64,000 bases of DNA from Amorphophallus konjac (lineage: Eukaryota; Streptophyta; Magnoliopsida; Alismatales; Araceae). Below are positions 8,805-19,890 of this stretch, in pieces (the stretch's first letter is position 1; each line of letters opens with the position of its first letter). Under the pieces are notes generated by a model. The model was given only the letters and a program-made list of their open reading frames with translations. It ran no database searches and was not told the DNA's origin. The stretch lies in contig CM040128.1 of the NCBI GenBank assembly GCA_022559845.1, forward strand, positions 77,749,247-77,813,246. The letters run 5' to 3'. A program made the position numbers and the translations under genes.

Positions 8805-11205
8805 CTATGGTAGAGGGCGTCGGAAGATGTCCTCCAGCTCTGGAATTCCCAAGGAAGGATGGCGGGTTAGTTCTTGCAGTCTGAACTCAGTGGCCTCCAG
8901 CTGAGATAGTTTCTCCCCGAGGGAAACAGCTTGTCCCTCGGCCATCTCTGCCTCCTCCATCCTCTGGACTTCCAGGTGCTCTACTTCTTGAAGCTCAGCC
9001 TCTGCCCTTGAAAGTTCAGCTTGTAGCTCTGCTATCCGGGCCGTGAGGAAGCTTCGGCACTGCAAAGAGGCATTGGCATCATTCCTCATCCTCGCCGCAG
9101 TCCCTTTCAAAGAGATGAGAGCTGCTCGACATTCAGCTCACTCCAGTGTTATGGCTGCTAGCTGGTCAGCTGCCTCCCAGCCTAAGAATTCCCTTCTATT
9201 CACATACTTCAGAAGCAAAACCACCCGTGGAGTCCAGTCATCCATGGGGCAACCAAAAGCCAACAGCGAGCGGGATAAGTGCTCTATCAAGCCCCTCAGC
9301 TGAACATAAGTCAAATCTCTGCTGGCCGTTATGGTCTGCTGAAGGGTCCCTAAGAACTACCACACAAGGTCACTCGACGACTGGAGACCGAGCGGCGACG
9401 TCTCGGGTAGTTCGAACTCCACTCTGCTGTCCACAGTAGCCCAGATATCGTCGCCCGTCCCAAAAGATGACGACGGCATGATCTACAGCGCACTGGTGTG
9501 GGGAACAACCGCGGTGACCGATATGGTAGCTGGAGTCTCAATGATGACGGCTTCCCCGCCAGCCCCTTGGGATGAAGCTGCAACAGGAACATCAAGAGCC
9601 AAGGACATCTGTTCCTCGCCTCCAACTCGACTGACCCCCATGTGGCCAGTTTCAGCAGTGAGAGCCAAGGCCCCAGTAGCCCCGGCTTCCTCTTCGACGA
9701 TCTCTCCCGCCTCTACCTCTGAGGGGCCATCTTTCTCCGAAGTCGACCGTTGTGCGACTTCCAATGGCTGAGAGTCCTCGACTGCTACCAACTCATCAAC
9801 CCTCACAACTACTCCGGGTCCCGCTGGAGCCGCTGCATAGTCCTTGGGGTATCACAGTGCGATAGGCCGCAAGACGGGCGGGAAAGTTGCGTGACCCGTG
9901 CCTAGAGCCGGGAGAGGTATTTGCACCGTCATGGTTGGCAGCACCACCTCAGTCTGCACCAGAAATATGTACATCAGAAAGCTAAAAAGAAAAGAAAGGA
10001 AGGGCAGCAAGCACCGACCACGGGAGGATCCTCACCTCAGCCGGTACTAGGCTCAAATCTCCAAGGGCAACCTCTACGGCCCCAGCCCCTTCGCTCACAA
10101 GTGAGCCGGACGGCCTAGGACCACTCCATGACAACCGGGGCGGGCTGAAAGTCAGGTGATCGCTTTCATAGGCCGAAGACGCCCCAGCATGCTCGGTCTC
10201 TGTGTCGACATGTGGGAACTCCTCATCACTGGAGCCGCCACCATAATCGACCTGCTTAGAGGAAGAGGATTCCTCTGCTCTTTCGGGACGCTCCACCATC
10301 GGAGCAGGAACCTCGCCAGGAGGAGCATCACCCGTGGCCGGGACTTCCTCCATGCACTCCACACCAGGGGCAATAATTGATGGGATCTCAAGGGCAAGTT
10401 CACCCTGCCCCCGGGCAATCGCTTCCTCTGCGCCCTCTGCGCCCGGGAGTAATGACGGTTGCATATCAACTGAAGTTTACAGTAAGGAATAGTCAAGCCG
10501 ACTGAAGGCATGAAGACTCGCGGTGGCATCGCGACTAAACTACAAATTACCTTCCATTTCCTGCCTAGGCGTTGGAGAAGGCAGATCTCTCTCTATGGGA
10601 GCAGCAAGGATTTCCTCTGCCCCCTCCCTGGCAACGGCACCTATCGTCGCCTCCAGCCCGACGACCGCAGGGACTGTGTCGGCAACTGTCAGCATGGATT
10701 AGCCAAGACAGTCAAAGTAAGCCAATGAGTTCTGAAGAGATGAAGAGCTTACCTTCAGCTTCTGGCCTTTGCGTGCGGGAAGCCTCGAACTCTTCGAAGG
10801 ATACAACCGGAGGAAGAACGGTTGCTGATTCCTTTTCTGCGGCCTTCCTTCGGCGCGCCCGTGTCACTCGGGTCACCGCCGCTTTGGCCTTCCCGACGGC
10901 CTCTCTCAACTGGAATCGAGTCCGCTTTCTCGAATCGCCAAGAGGCAGTGGCGTCGTGGTCGGGGCCGGCTCGGGAACCTCGAAGTATGCCGGCTTCTGA
11001 GCTTTTATTATCATCTCTCTAAAGTGACGGGTCTCCTCCGAAGTTGGTCTGACTGCACATGCACGAAGGTGAAAATAATACACTATAATGAAGAAAGGAG
11101 GCTGGCCGAAGGGCCTGAATGAGGAAATAGAACATACTTGCTGGCCCTGTGTAGAAGGGGAAGAGTAGGAAGGGAGAGAAGGCGCTGTTGCAAATGAAAG
11201 GATTT
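8805..11205 (-). pseudogene. Spliced antisense gene in the Tat 3' region (coiled-coil protein, function unknown)
   Basis: Minus-strand exons join in one frame through GT-AG introns: 11052-10753, 10469-10036 and 9953-8805. The introns are 283 bases (GTAAGC donor; acceptor TTCAG) and 82 bases (GTGAGG donor; acceptor GTGCAG). A further upstream exon ending about 11137 at a GTATGT donor is likely. The protein is acidic and low-complexity in the middle and ends in a Glu/Leu-rich coiled coil of about 100 residues (RIAELQAELSRAEAELQEVE). The last exon has in-frame stops near 9857, 9484, 9357 and 9139, so it is broken. Antisense ORFs between pol and the 3' LTR are known in some Tat-lineage elements, for example maize Grande. 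The gene points toward pol, away from the LTR, and has its own TATA box. Confidence 0.7.
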
Positions 11206-11230
11206 GAAGAAAAGAATGAAGGGCGGAGGG

Positions 11231-11238
11231 CTTATATA
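11231..11238 (-). promoter_or_regulatory. TATA box of the antisense gene
   Basis: On the minus strand CCCTATATAAGCCC is followed by a pyrimidine-rich leader and, about 95 bases on, by an exon end with a GTATGT donor. That is the spacing expected for a Pol II core promoter. Transcription start would be near 11205. Inferred, not measured. Confidence 0.55.
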
Positions 11239-11254
11239 GGGAGAGTTCCCCTTC

Positions 11255-11475
11255 TAATCCAGCGCGCTATTTAGCGCGCCGAATTAGCACTCCCCCAAGC
11301 AAAAGGCGCGCCGGTTATGGGCGCGCCGAATTAACACTTCTTCTAAACATAGAAGGCGCACCGGATTAACATATAAAGCTCAAGGTCGCGCCGTATTAAA
11401 AACGTAAAAGCCCAGGGGCGCGCCGGATTAACCCCGTGCCGTATTAACATTCAAACGGTGCCGGATTAGCATCCG
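11255..11475. repeat. GGCGCGCC/TTAA motif cluster, Tat 3' region
   Basis: The palindrome GGCGCGCC, or a near copy, recurs about every 30-40 bases and is usually followed by GNATTAA(C). Intact or nearly intact copies lie near 11275, 11305, 11320, 11345 and 11415. The same motif returns at 12328-12420 in the LTR and at 14285-14460. It lies just upstream of the antisense TATA box, on the U3 side for that gene. Confidence 0.7.
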
Positions 11476-11583
11476 TGTTGGAATAAGGGCCGTCCCAAGC
11501 TCCTGTCAACTGAAGAGGAGATCATTCCAGGTGAAGCTCATCCGTCGGCCTTGCTGCACTCGTGCCTCACTCGTAACACCCAC

Positions 11584-11595
11584 GGCTGGGGGGCA
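11584..11595 (+). other. Tat polypurine tract
   Basis: GGCTGGGGGGCA lies two bases before the LTR start TGTTGG. It is the expected plus-strand primer site. Confidence 0.7.
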
Positions 11596-12327
11596 TTTGT
11601 TGGCACTCAAAATATCACTCGTGGCGACCAAGCCTCGAAGACGAATGACACGGCCCACTGAAGCACAGAAGCCAATAAACATTAACATATTGAAGACTTC
11701 TCAAGCTGCCAGAGCCTCGAGTCACCCCGTATGAACATGGGGACTTCACCTCAGGAGAATCGAGATGAACTCACAACCAACCGGCAGTGCGACCAAGCCT
11801 GCCCAATGAACCGGCATCGACTCCGTCATGTCGCATACACTACAGCCGTTGTCCGACCAAGGACGACGGTCTACCCGGTGGCTACCCACCTCATGAAAGA
11901 CTCTCCTGAGATGAAAGAGTACCCTTGGCTCTTCAGAACAGAGGACCGAAAACTCTATCGGCAGAAGATCCCGGTCACCCGGCACGGGTACGGCTTCCGG
12001 CCAAGATGGGCCTGTTAGTAGCCGAATGATCACCCAGCCTAGGCAGAACTATCCCGGGTGTTATCCCACCCTCCAAGAAGTTTTGAGCACAAGCCAGACC
12101 GAGCCAGCGGCACTTATCATAGCGCCGAGAGCCGTGTCAGCGGAAAACCCACGTGTGCAAACCAAAGTCATCTGAAGTTCCGAGAATGACCGTACGTCAT
12201 CCTGAGAGCTTCGACAAGGCATCTCGTCAAGGTTTTGAAGAACGATGGTGAGATAAATGTTCACGGTGATCCCCAGAACTATCCCCGGACTCATCGACTG
12301 ACCTGCGATGTGCGAAGGACGCTAATA

Positions 12328-12420
12328 CAGCGCGCCCTAAACCGGCGCGCCCTATTAGCCGGCGCCCTGCTATTTAGCGCACAAAAGGGCAGTAGAGCTC
12401 CCTTCCCCGGCGCGCCATTC
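12328..12420. repeat. GGCGCGCC motifs upstream of the Tat LTR TATA box
   Basis: AGCGCGCC, two copies of GGCGCGCC and one GGCGCC, three of them followed by CTAAA or CTATTA, lie 30-120 bases upstream of the TATA box. They match the cluster at 11255-11475. Confidence 0.65.
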
Positions 12421-12450
12421 TTCACGCCGGATGAGGATTCGAGCTTGCTT

Positions 12451-12460
12451 CTATATATAG
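12451..12460 (+). promoter_or_regulatory. Tat LTR TATA box
   Basis: CTATATATAG, with GGTGGCTG just downstream, sits between the GGCGCGCC motifs and a purine-rich leader. Start of transcription would be near 12485. Sequence inference only. Confidence 0.55.
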
Positions 12461-14284
12461 GTGGCTGCCCGAAAACAAAGGGGGGGAAAAGAAAAAAAAG
12501 AGAAGGAGAAAGAGGGGGGATAACAAAACAGAAAGGGTTCGGAGAGGTGAATTAGAGAGAGTGAATCACCTTCAAAGGGGAGAGGGTCTTTCCTTGTGAA
12601 AGAAGCAGGGTCTCACCGAGGGTTCCTCCGGCCGCCGTCTTCCATCCCCGTCTGAAGCCCTCCGGAGTCAGAGAAGAAAGAGGCATCCCGATACTCTGTT
12701 CTGAGGGTAGGTGGGTCATTTGCTTTCTTCCTGCTGTCTGCCGATTTGTTTCCCTTTGACCGAATGTAAATGAGAAAGGGGGGGATGGTGATGATATGAG
12801 CCAATCTCTCTTCCCCCCCCCCTCCTCGTCGTCTCTTCGCCTCGCTCTCCCTCTGTAAATGTTTATCTGCAAACAGTGAATGACGTCCGTGCCACAACGC
12901 CGGCGTCGGATTTGTAATGAATATATTGGCTCCCTTCCATCTATGGGGTAGTGGTATGCGTATATGAATCTTTTGATGGACTGAATGTTTGACGCCCAGT
13001 CTCCTTCCCCCACTGCTATCTCAGTCGGTGTACGCGTCGGTGTCCTTCTGCGTATGGTTTCCGATTCCGATTTCTCCGACTCCGAATATGCCCTGAGATA
13101 TCATGGGCTATAGAGATGACCCCTGCCTGGGTCCTTCCCATCGACGCAGCGTCTGTGTCTCATTCGATAGTCTTTACATCCTCTGGGGATAGAGTTGTGC
13201 CTATGCATACGCCTCTTCCCGCTTTGATATGAGGGCCGACCTCGATTCCCTCTCCTCTTTGCATTGCTCTATTGCTCAGGAGAGTTGGGAGCCACCTCCA
13301 GAACGGCAAGACCCATCTGGTGATTACTGCATTCTAGTCATTCGAGCATATGCGTATGCAGTTAGATTATCTCATCTGTGTACCAACTATCCCTCTGTGT
13401 GACTGCTAATCGTCTATTCCTTTGGGAATGTTAGCCCAATCTCGCAGGCATCGATGCCTCAACCCTGTGTTTGGTAATCCGTCTGTACCGAATGCCCTAA
13501 TTCCTCTTGTTTGTGGTTTGTAGCCATTGAGCCGTTTGAGTTCCGTCGATTTTATCTTAGTCATCCGGGGAGGGGGACATTCCTCATTGTTTCACAGAGC
13601 TGCTAATTGGTCGAGGGGCCCTACCTCTCAGTGGTAGATGCTCCCTGAAGGCCACATAGCGGACAGTGATAGGGGCTTCAGCCCAACAATCCTAAACCCA
13701 GTAATTTGGGATCCTGCGACGACTAAGGGATGCGTGCTCCTAGCATGCTAGTCCTCGGAGCTTCTCTCCCTAATGGTCGGTCTCTCTAAGGGATATAGTG
13801 CAGGCTGTGGGTTGCCCGCCCCTCGTAGGCTAGTCCTCGGGGTGTTGCTTCCATTATCACCTGCCTCATCCCTCTATCTTCACCCACGGAGCTTTGGTGC
13901 CGCTCACAGGCTCATCCTCGGGGTATCCTGTCCGTTGGGAATTTGTTGGCTGCTATTACGCAAACCGGCAGTTTAGGGGCTTACTCCACAAGTGGGTATG
14001 ACCCCGTTCCTCTCCTACAACCTTTCAGGGACAGGGGAGATGCTGCCCAATTTTTGGCAGGTTTTAGACAGACAAGTCGTTTCTATGGACTGGCCATAAT
14101 AAAACATTCATTCTGAGTCAAAGAACCTCCGTGCTCGTGTATGAACCTCGCACTGGCTCATGACTCTGCTCCTGGAGAGCCCAAGACTTCAATTCAACAG
14201 GCAATAAACCCAATTAAATCTTTAAACCTTCAAAACATCTTAATAAGTTTAAATGGTTTCAAAATTCTCAAGAAAATCAGCTAA

Positions 14285-14464
14285 ACTGGCGCGGTCTTAA
14301 TCCGGCGCGCCCTAATCAGGCGTGACCCCCCCCCTCGCGCCGTATTAACATTAGACTCATGTTTTTGATGAATCGAATGGCTCTTTCCCGACGCGCCTTG
14401 AACCGGCGCGCCCCATGCCTGCCGCGCCGTTTTAACCATGGCCATGGGCGCGCCGGGTTAAGCC
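14285..14464. repeat. Third GGCGCGCC/TTAA cluster
   Basis: The copies include CGGCGCGCCCTAAT, CGGCGCGCCCCA, CGCGCCGTTTTAA and GGCGCGCCGGGTTAA. It lies immediately left of the gag-only element and shares its motif with the Tat 3' region, which supports these flanks being Tat DNA. Confidence 0.6.
14460..14464 (+). other. Target-site duplication AAGCC (left)
   Basis: AAGCC just before the left LTR is repeated exactly at 24986-24990 just after the right LTR. A 5-base duplication is the normal LTR-retrotransposon footprint and fixes both ends of the inserted element. Confidence 0.9.
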
Positions 14465-17307
14465 TGTTGGGTCCCGTAGTGCAAGAACACGAATCTAGAG
14501 GGGGGGTGAATAGATCCTTCTACTAAAACTATGTCCAATTAAAATACACAAACTAGCGCACAGCGGAATTAACAAGATTCATAAGATTAAGGAATTAGCT
14601 AAACACGATAACTAGGTTCTCTCGATCTCACCGTTCACACACGAACATTCAACCAATATAAATAGTTAAGCGCGTATCCACAAAAGCAAACCACAAGACA
14701 CAGAATTTTTAAGGTGGTTCGGGACCACGACGGGTTCCCTACGTCCACCCCTCACCAAACTCGGTGAGGCTTCACTCGGGGATAAATCCCCAAACGGAGA
14801 CGATGCTCCAAACACACACGGGACGACGCCCGCACACACACGGGGACACACCCCAACACACACACAGACGGAGACGAAGTCTCCCACACGATCCGACGAT
14901 CGGATCACAAACACAACACACGATCCGACGACCGGATCACAACACACACACACACACACACGATCCGACGATCGGATCACAACACACACACACGCTGCAA
15001 CAACCGCAGCACAAAGACATAAACATGATAGCACGAAGGCGATCAAACACGACCATATACACAACCGGTCACACACACAAATATCTCTAATGTTCAGAAA
15101 ATGAACACAAATATTCAGGCATGCTCAAACCCAAAATATAGATCATAGAATACATCACAAAGAACTGATAGAAGACATAGAAGTGATCCCCCTTTGTTCT
15201 TCAAGGTCGGTTGATGATGTTCCTTGAACCACGAGTTGGAGGGAAGCCAGATGAAGATGATCCTTACATCTTCTTGATCCTCTCTTCGATCCGCACCTTT
15301 TCTTCTTCTTCCACGATCTCCAGATCTTCATGAAAGTAGATGATATCCTCCTTGGAAGAGCTCCAGCACGTTCTCCTCTTTTTCTTCACCTATACGAAAG
15401 AGCAAATGAGCATTAAGGTTGATCACATCCCAAATTCGTAACTCTTATATATGCAACTCAAGGGGTGGGGAAAAGACTCATAAAACCCTCCTAATACATG
15501 TTAAAAACACCTCAATAACAATAGAAACTAATAGGGGGTAGTATGGTAATGTTTGAAAGTGTTTTCAAAGGGTTTTAAACACTTTCGGAAGTCCCGTCCG
15601 GAAGGGGTCGACCCTTGGGGTCGACCCTCGGCATCCAGGGTGCTGAAAAACACAAAAAAGCACCCTGTGTTACAGGGGTCGACCCTTGGGGTCAACCCTT
15701 CCATGGGTCGACCCCAGGGGTCGACCCTTTCAGGCAGATTACATAAAAAATAGCACTGCGCGCTCCGGCGGCAGGAATTAATTCTCCTAGCTCCGAACTC
15801 CGATCGAAGCAAGACTGGAGGCGTTGGAAAGAGGACTCCCAGAGCTACAACATAAAATTTTTTAGAGGGGAGATCCAATGGTTGAATTAAAAATGGTGAA
15901 GACTGTAAGACAGTTTGAGTTTAAAAAACAACTAAAACCTCCATCAAACCAAAGGGAAATAATTGATTAAATGTTACCATAGTCCCATGAAGATCAACAA
16001 CGATTTTGCATCCTGAAAAATATGATAAATCAAGAGGTTAGTTGAGAATCAAAATATATGAGTTATGCATTAACACTATGAACATGTTCACAATGAAATA
16101 CATCATTGAACCTATTCAAACATGCGTTTTGCTTCTCAAATCACTTAGCAAAAATATATTTGACCAAATGACAATGTTTTGAAATGATAAGCATGAATCT
16201 ATCATTCAATCAACTATAATAATATGAAGCTCAACCATTCAATCACATTCTTGAATCAACCAAATCTTCAACATCAAAATGTTTCATCACACAAGTGTTA
16301 ACAAATATGCCAAATGCAAAGCATGCATAATATCATGGAACCACATTCATTCAAATGACATTCTTGTTGATTAAGAGCTAACATTCATGAAGCATTATCC
16401 TAAGAGGAACATTATCTTCACATGCATCTCACACATCAGTATATACCAATCATGCAAACATGCTTTCTCATGAACTCTCTTGAGTACAGGGCATGTGCAT
16501 TCTTCCAAGCATGTTTCACAAATTCATGCACATATTGAAATCACAATAACTCTATGAATGATATGTCACTATCAGTCAATTAGAAATGTGTGTTCAGTGA
16601 ACACAATCTCATAGATTAAGACCCAAAAGAAGTCATCTCCAGAAAAGTCATCTTCATGCAATTCTTTCATACAGAAGTCATTAACTCAAGCTTTTATAGC
16701 AAAGTACACATGACCAATCATTCATCCAATACATGAGCAATATGGAACCAACTTTCATGAAGTCTTGTATGAATATTTCAAGTCTAAAAATATTATGAAG
16801 AAAATGCGTGAAAATATCCAACCAAGACGTTGAAAGCTATTAGATGAAATGAATGAAATGTAGAAGAATCATTGCAATGCAATGAGAGAAGCAACCCCCT
16901 TTTTTCAATAAGATCTTCATTGATGCACTCCTTTGAGTTCCAAACATGAAGCATGGATTTTGATCCTGCAAATCAAATTATTCAAGGCATGAGATCCTTA
17001 AATACAAATCATTCACATAACTTTAAACATGAACAGAGTTAACTCCCTTTAAGAAGAAGAGCTTCATTGATGGACTCCTTAAGATTCCAAGTATCAGCCA
17101 TGAAGTTGTGTTCCTACAAACCAACATAAATATAACATTAGTTCCTTAAACACCGAGAGTTCACATGGCTTTCAAGAGTAACCATTGACTCCATCTTTCA
17201 ACTCATAAAATCAAGATATACAACATGTTGCTCAATGAAACACGTACACACACAAACACAATCGTTTTGATATCATTGAAACCAAGCACGAACTATGGGA
17301 TGCAACA
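14465..17307 (-). repeat. 3' LTR of the gag-only element
   Basis: In plus orientation it runs TGTTGGGTCCC to GATGCAACA. On the minus strand it starts TGTTGCATCCC and ends with the ATTCACCCCCCCTCT-type tail. It contains (AC)n runs (14938-14995), a GGGTCGACCC palindrome cluster (15603-15735) and a TATA box near 15445-15453. ORFs inside it (for example 15528-15878) recur in the other LTR and are not credible genes. Confidence 0.9.
15600..15735. repeat. GGGTCGACCC palindrome cluster in U3
   Basis: Several GGGTCGACC(C) copies, some back to back as GGGGTCGACCCTTGGGGTC, flank a hairpin pairing CAGGGTGCT with AGCACCCTG (about 15632-15666). The same cluster is at 23281-23410 in the other LTR. On the minus strand it lies 150-290 bases upstream of the TATA box. 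Confidence 0.8.
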
Positions 17308-17309
17308 AT

Positions 17310-17321
17310 CTCCCCCTTTTT
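17310..17321 (-). other. Polypurine tract of the gag-only element
   Basis: On the minus strand TCAAAAAGGGGGAGAT directly precedes the LTR start TGTTGC. It matches the tract of the SIRE-type element at 819-830 and sets the element orientation. Confidence 0.85.
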
Positions 17322-19890
17322 GATGATGACAAAACGATGTGTGTGATAATACAGATTTTGAAAACATGTGTTGAAAATATGTGCAAACATTGAGCATACA
17401 CATTCTCCCCAAGACTCCCTAAGACAACAACATTCATACACCATTTAGTACACACCAATCATTCTCCCCCTTTTTGTCATCTACAAAAAGACAAGGGAGC
17501 ATATGACATAACATGAACAAGATAGAGGCTCAAATATATGATACCAAGTGTGTGATCAAGATAAAGGCACAAACATAGGCAATTTCAATTCTCGAAGAGA
17601 GAGAGCCTCAAAGATAGCATTTGTGGATCATGATACCATTTGTTGGTTGAACTCATTTTGGCATTTAAGCAACATGGAGTGTTCAGAATATGCATTTCAA
17701 AATGAATTGGGCCAATAGGTGAAAAGGATGGATTTGAGCAAGATGATATCATGAATGACCTATATGCATACTGAAAATGTCAAATATGCAAATATGCAAA
17801 TTAGCACTTAATATGCACTATGTGAATGCTAATCATGCAAGTTATGAAATTATGCACATGATGATTTCTATCTTTCAAAAGTAAGGTTTATGCTCAGAAT
17901 TAGACTCAAGGGGAATGCATGAACATGCAAGCACACAAGCACAATCGTCATACACACATATAGTACATATAGTAACTCCCCCTATATGAGGCACGGGTTA
18001 ACAAAGAGCCTGTGATTCATATTCAAGAATGTAAGGCATGAAGCATAACTAAGAGATTTGTGCATACATAACTAGGAGTACTACATAAACTATGAATGTA
18101 GGCAAATTCATAAGATACATACATCACAAAAATACCCATGTGAAATGTGAGGCAATGACTAATGAGCTTCAAAACATATGGATTTTCAGATTTTCTAAAG
18201 AACACTAGAAGGTAATCTCCTCTCTACACTTTCACTTTAGATTCTCGACTTTCGGTAGCTTCGCACAACCCCGATTTTGTTTCTTTTAATAGACTTCACC
18301 TTTCGGCGCGAGTTTCCTCATATGTCTCAATGGGGATTCTCGGCTACTTGGATTCGTCACACATATAGATTTTTGTTTCTCCTTTTGACACGAGTTTCCT
18401 CCTTTGTTTCAGGAGGGATTCCTGATTACTCGGATCCACATTCCACTTATTTAATTTTTGTGGGGTAGACAGCTTTTTCCTCACGATTACTCTTAAATGT
18501 CCATGTAGAGATTCAAGTTCTCTTTAGAGTGTTGGAAAGAATTTCTGAAATCCTTATCAAGTAAAGTCATTAAATTCATTATGTGCAAGAGTGTGAGGGT
18601 AAATTTTTATTTTGCATGTATAAAATAAATTCGATAAGACATAGCTATGACTCCCCCTAAATGTATGCACGGTCGAAATCAAATCCTCCCCCTTAATATA
18701 TGACATGTATCACACATGAATAAAATCACTGCATTATTATTTATCAAGGAGGTGAGGTCTTGGAAAGATCAAGAATTAGTTTCATAGGGTAAATACTTAC
18801 AAGCATGCAAGGATTGATGAAAGTATTCATGCAAGCATTCATGAGTCAAGATATGCGATTATCATGAAATATATACATATGCTCTATATGCATGAATATG
18901 CAATATGCATCTTTTTGTCATTTTATATGCATAGTATATGAATGATATGCAAAGATGCGAATGCATTCTTTTTATGTAAGTTTTCAGTTTTTTGTAATGA
19001 CTTGAACATATAAGAAAAGCATGAACCAGGTGAATGCATGAGATGGATTTTCAATGATTTTGGCACTGAATCATGAGCATTTTATTCCAGATTTCATCAT
19101 GAAAAGCCATGTCCCTTAGAACCCAAATGTTCAACCATGATCATTCAAAAATAATATTTCATGAGACATAAACTTCAGTTTGAACACGATACGCCCTGCA
19201 TGTGTGAATATACAAATAACCGAGTTTCCAACATATTTCACACAAAATTTAGCAAATGAGAAAGATAAGTGTTTGAACAACTATTATCAAGAGTAGATTT
19301 CTGAACATGTCAAATAACTTATCAATTTGGCAAATCAATCACATATGGTCAATGAGCTTTAACCTGAGCCATGGTCAACATTCAATATCAATTGTTGCAT
19401 TTGATCAAGCAAGTCCATAGCTCAGAGAATTTTGCCTTATGAAACAAGAGAGTTTTTAATATTCAATTTGAAAGCTATTCAAATCAAAGGCAAATTGATT
19501 TCATTCACAACACAAGATTCCTTATAAGTCATATAATTCAACTTCTGAATTTTGGTACTAGACGGAGAACATAGGTCCGAAGACCACCATCACGCTTAGT
19601 GGAAGTATCCAGTTGAACGTAGTCCAACCTTCTCTAACCACCATTTGATATACCAAATATTCATCCATTGAAGACATATGTGGCTTGTGAAGAAATTAGA
19701 GCAGAACATGAGAACACACCAAGATCTCATTCCAAAACATCAAAATCATCAAGTTTGACAGTGAAGAAGCAAAGTTGGGGTTTTACCATATGAGTGTGCC
19801 TTGTTCCCTTTATTGGAGCCCCTTTCATTCTTTATTTACATCAAGGCACACTTGCATCCAAAATAATTCATTCAACAGATTTGGGCACCC
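17322..19890. other. AT-rich non-coding interior of the gag-only element
   Basis: About 2.6 kb of AT-rich sequence lies where pol should be. It has many ATGCA- and CATGA-like words and a possible second purine tract near 17465-17475. No frame over 70 codons has recognisable content. It may be filler DNA acquired in place of pol, as in large retrotransposon derivatives (LARDs). Confidence 0.6.

Larger units (their letters stand above)
11598..14464 (+). mobile_element. Tat 3' LTR, part left of the nested insertion
   Basis: The LTR begins TGTTGGCACTC after the polypurine tract. U3 runs to a TATA box at 12451-12460 (CTATATATAG) with GGCGCGCC motifs just before it (12328-12420). A purine-rich run follows (12478-12520). 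Downstream, 12540-14284 is non-coding mixed-composition sequence with no ORF I can support. A second GGCGCGCC group lies at 14285-14460. The LTR is split at 14464 by the gag-only element and probably resumes at 24986. Its true right end is not certain, and part of 13000-14464 could belong to another repeat. Confidence 0.6.

Noticed and set aside
12552..13013. 153-codon minus-strand ORF in the Tat LTR
   Set aside because: It lies just downstream of the LTR TATA box, has no motif, and there is no splice or promoter support.
15528..15878. 116-codon ORF present in two near-identical copies (also 23206-23556)
   Set aside because: Both copies are inside the LTRs of one element across the palindrome cluster. 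The duplication is explained by the LTR pair, and no domain is seen.
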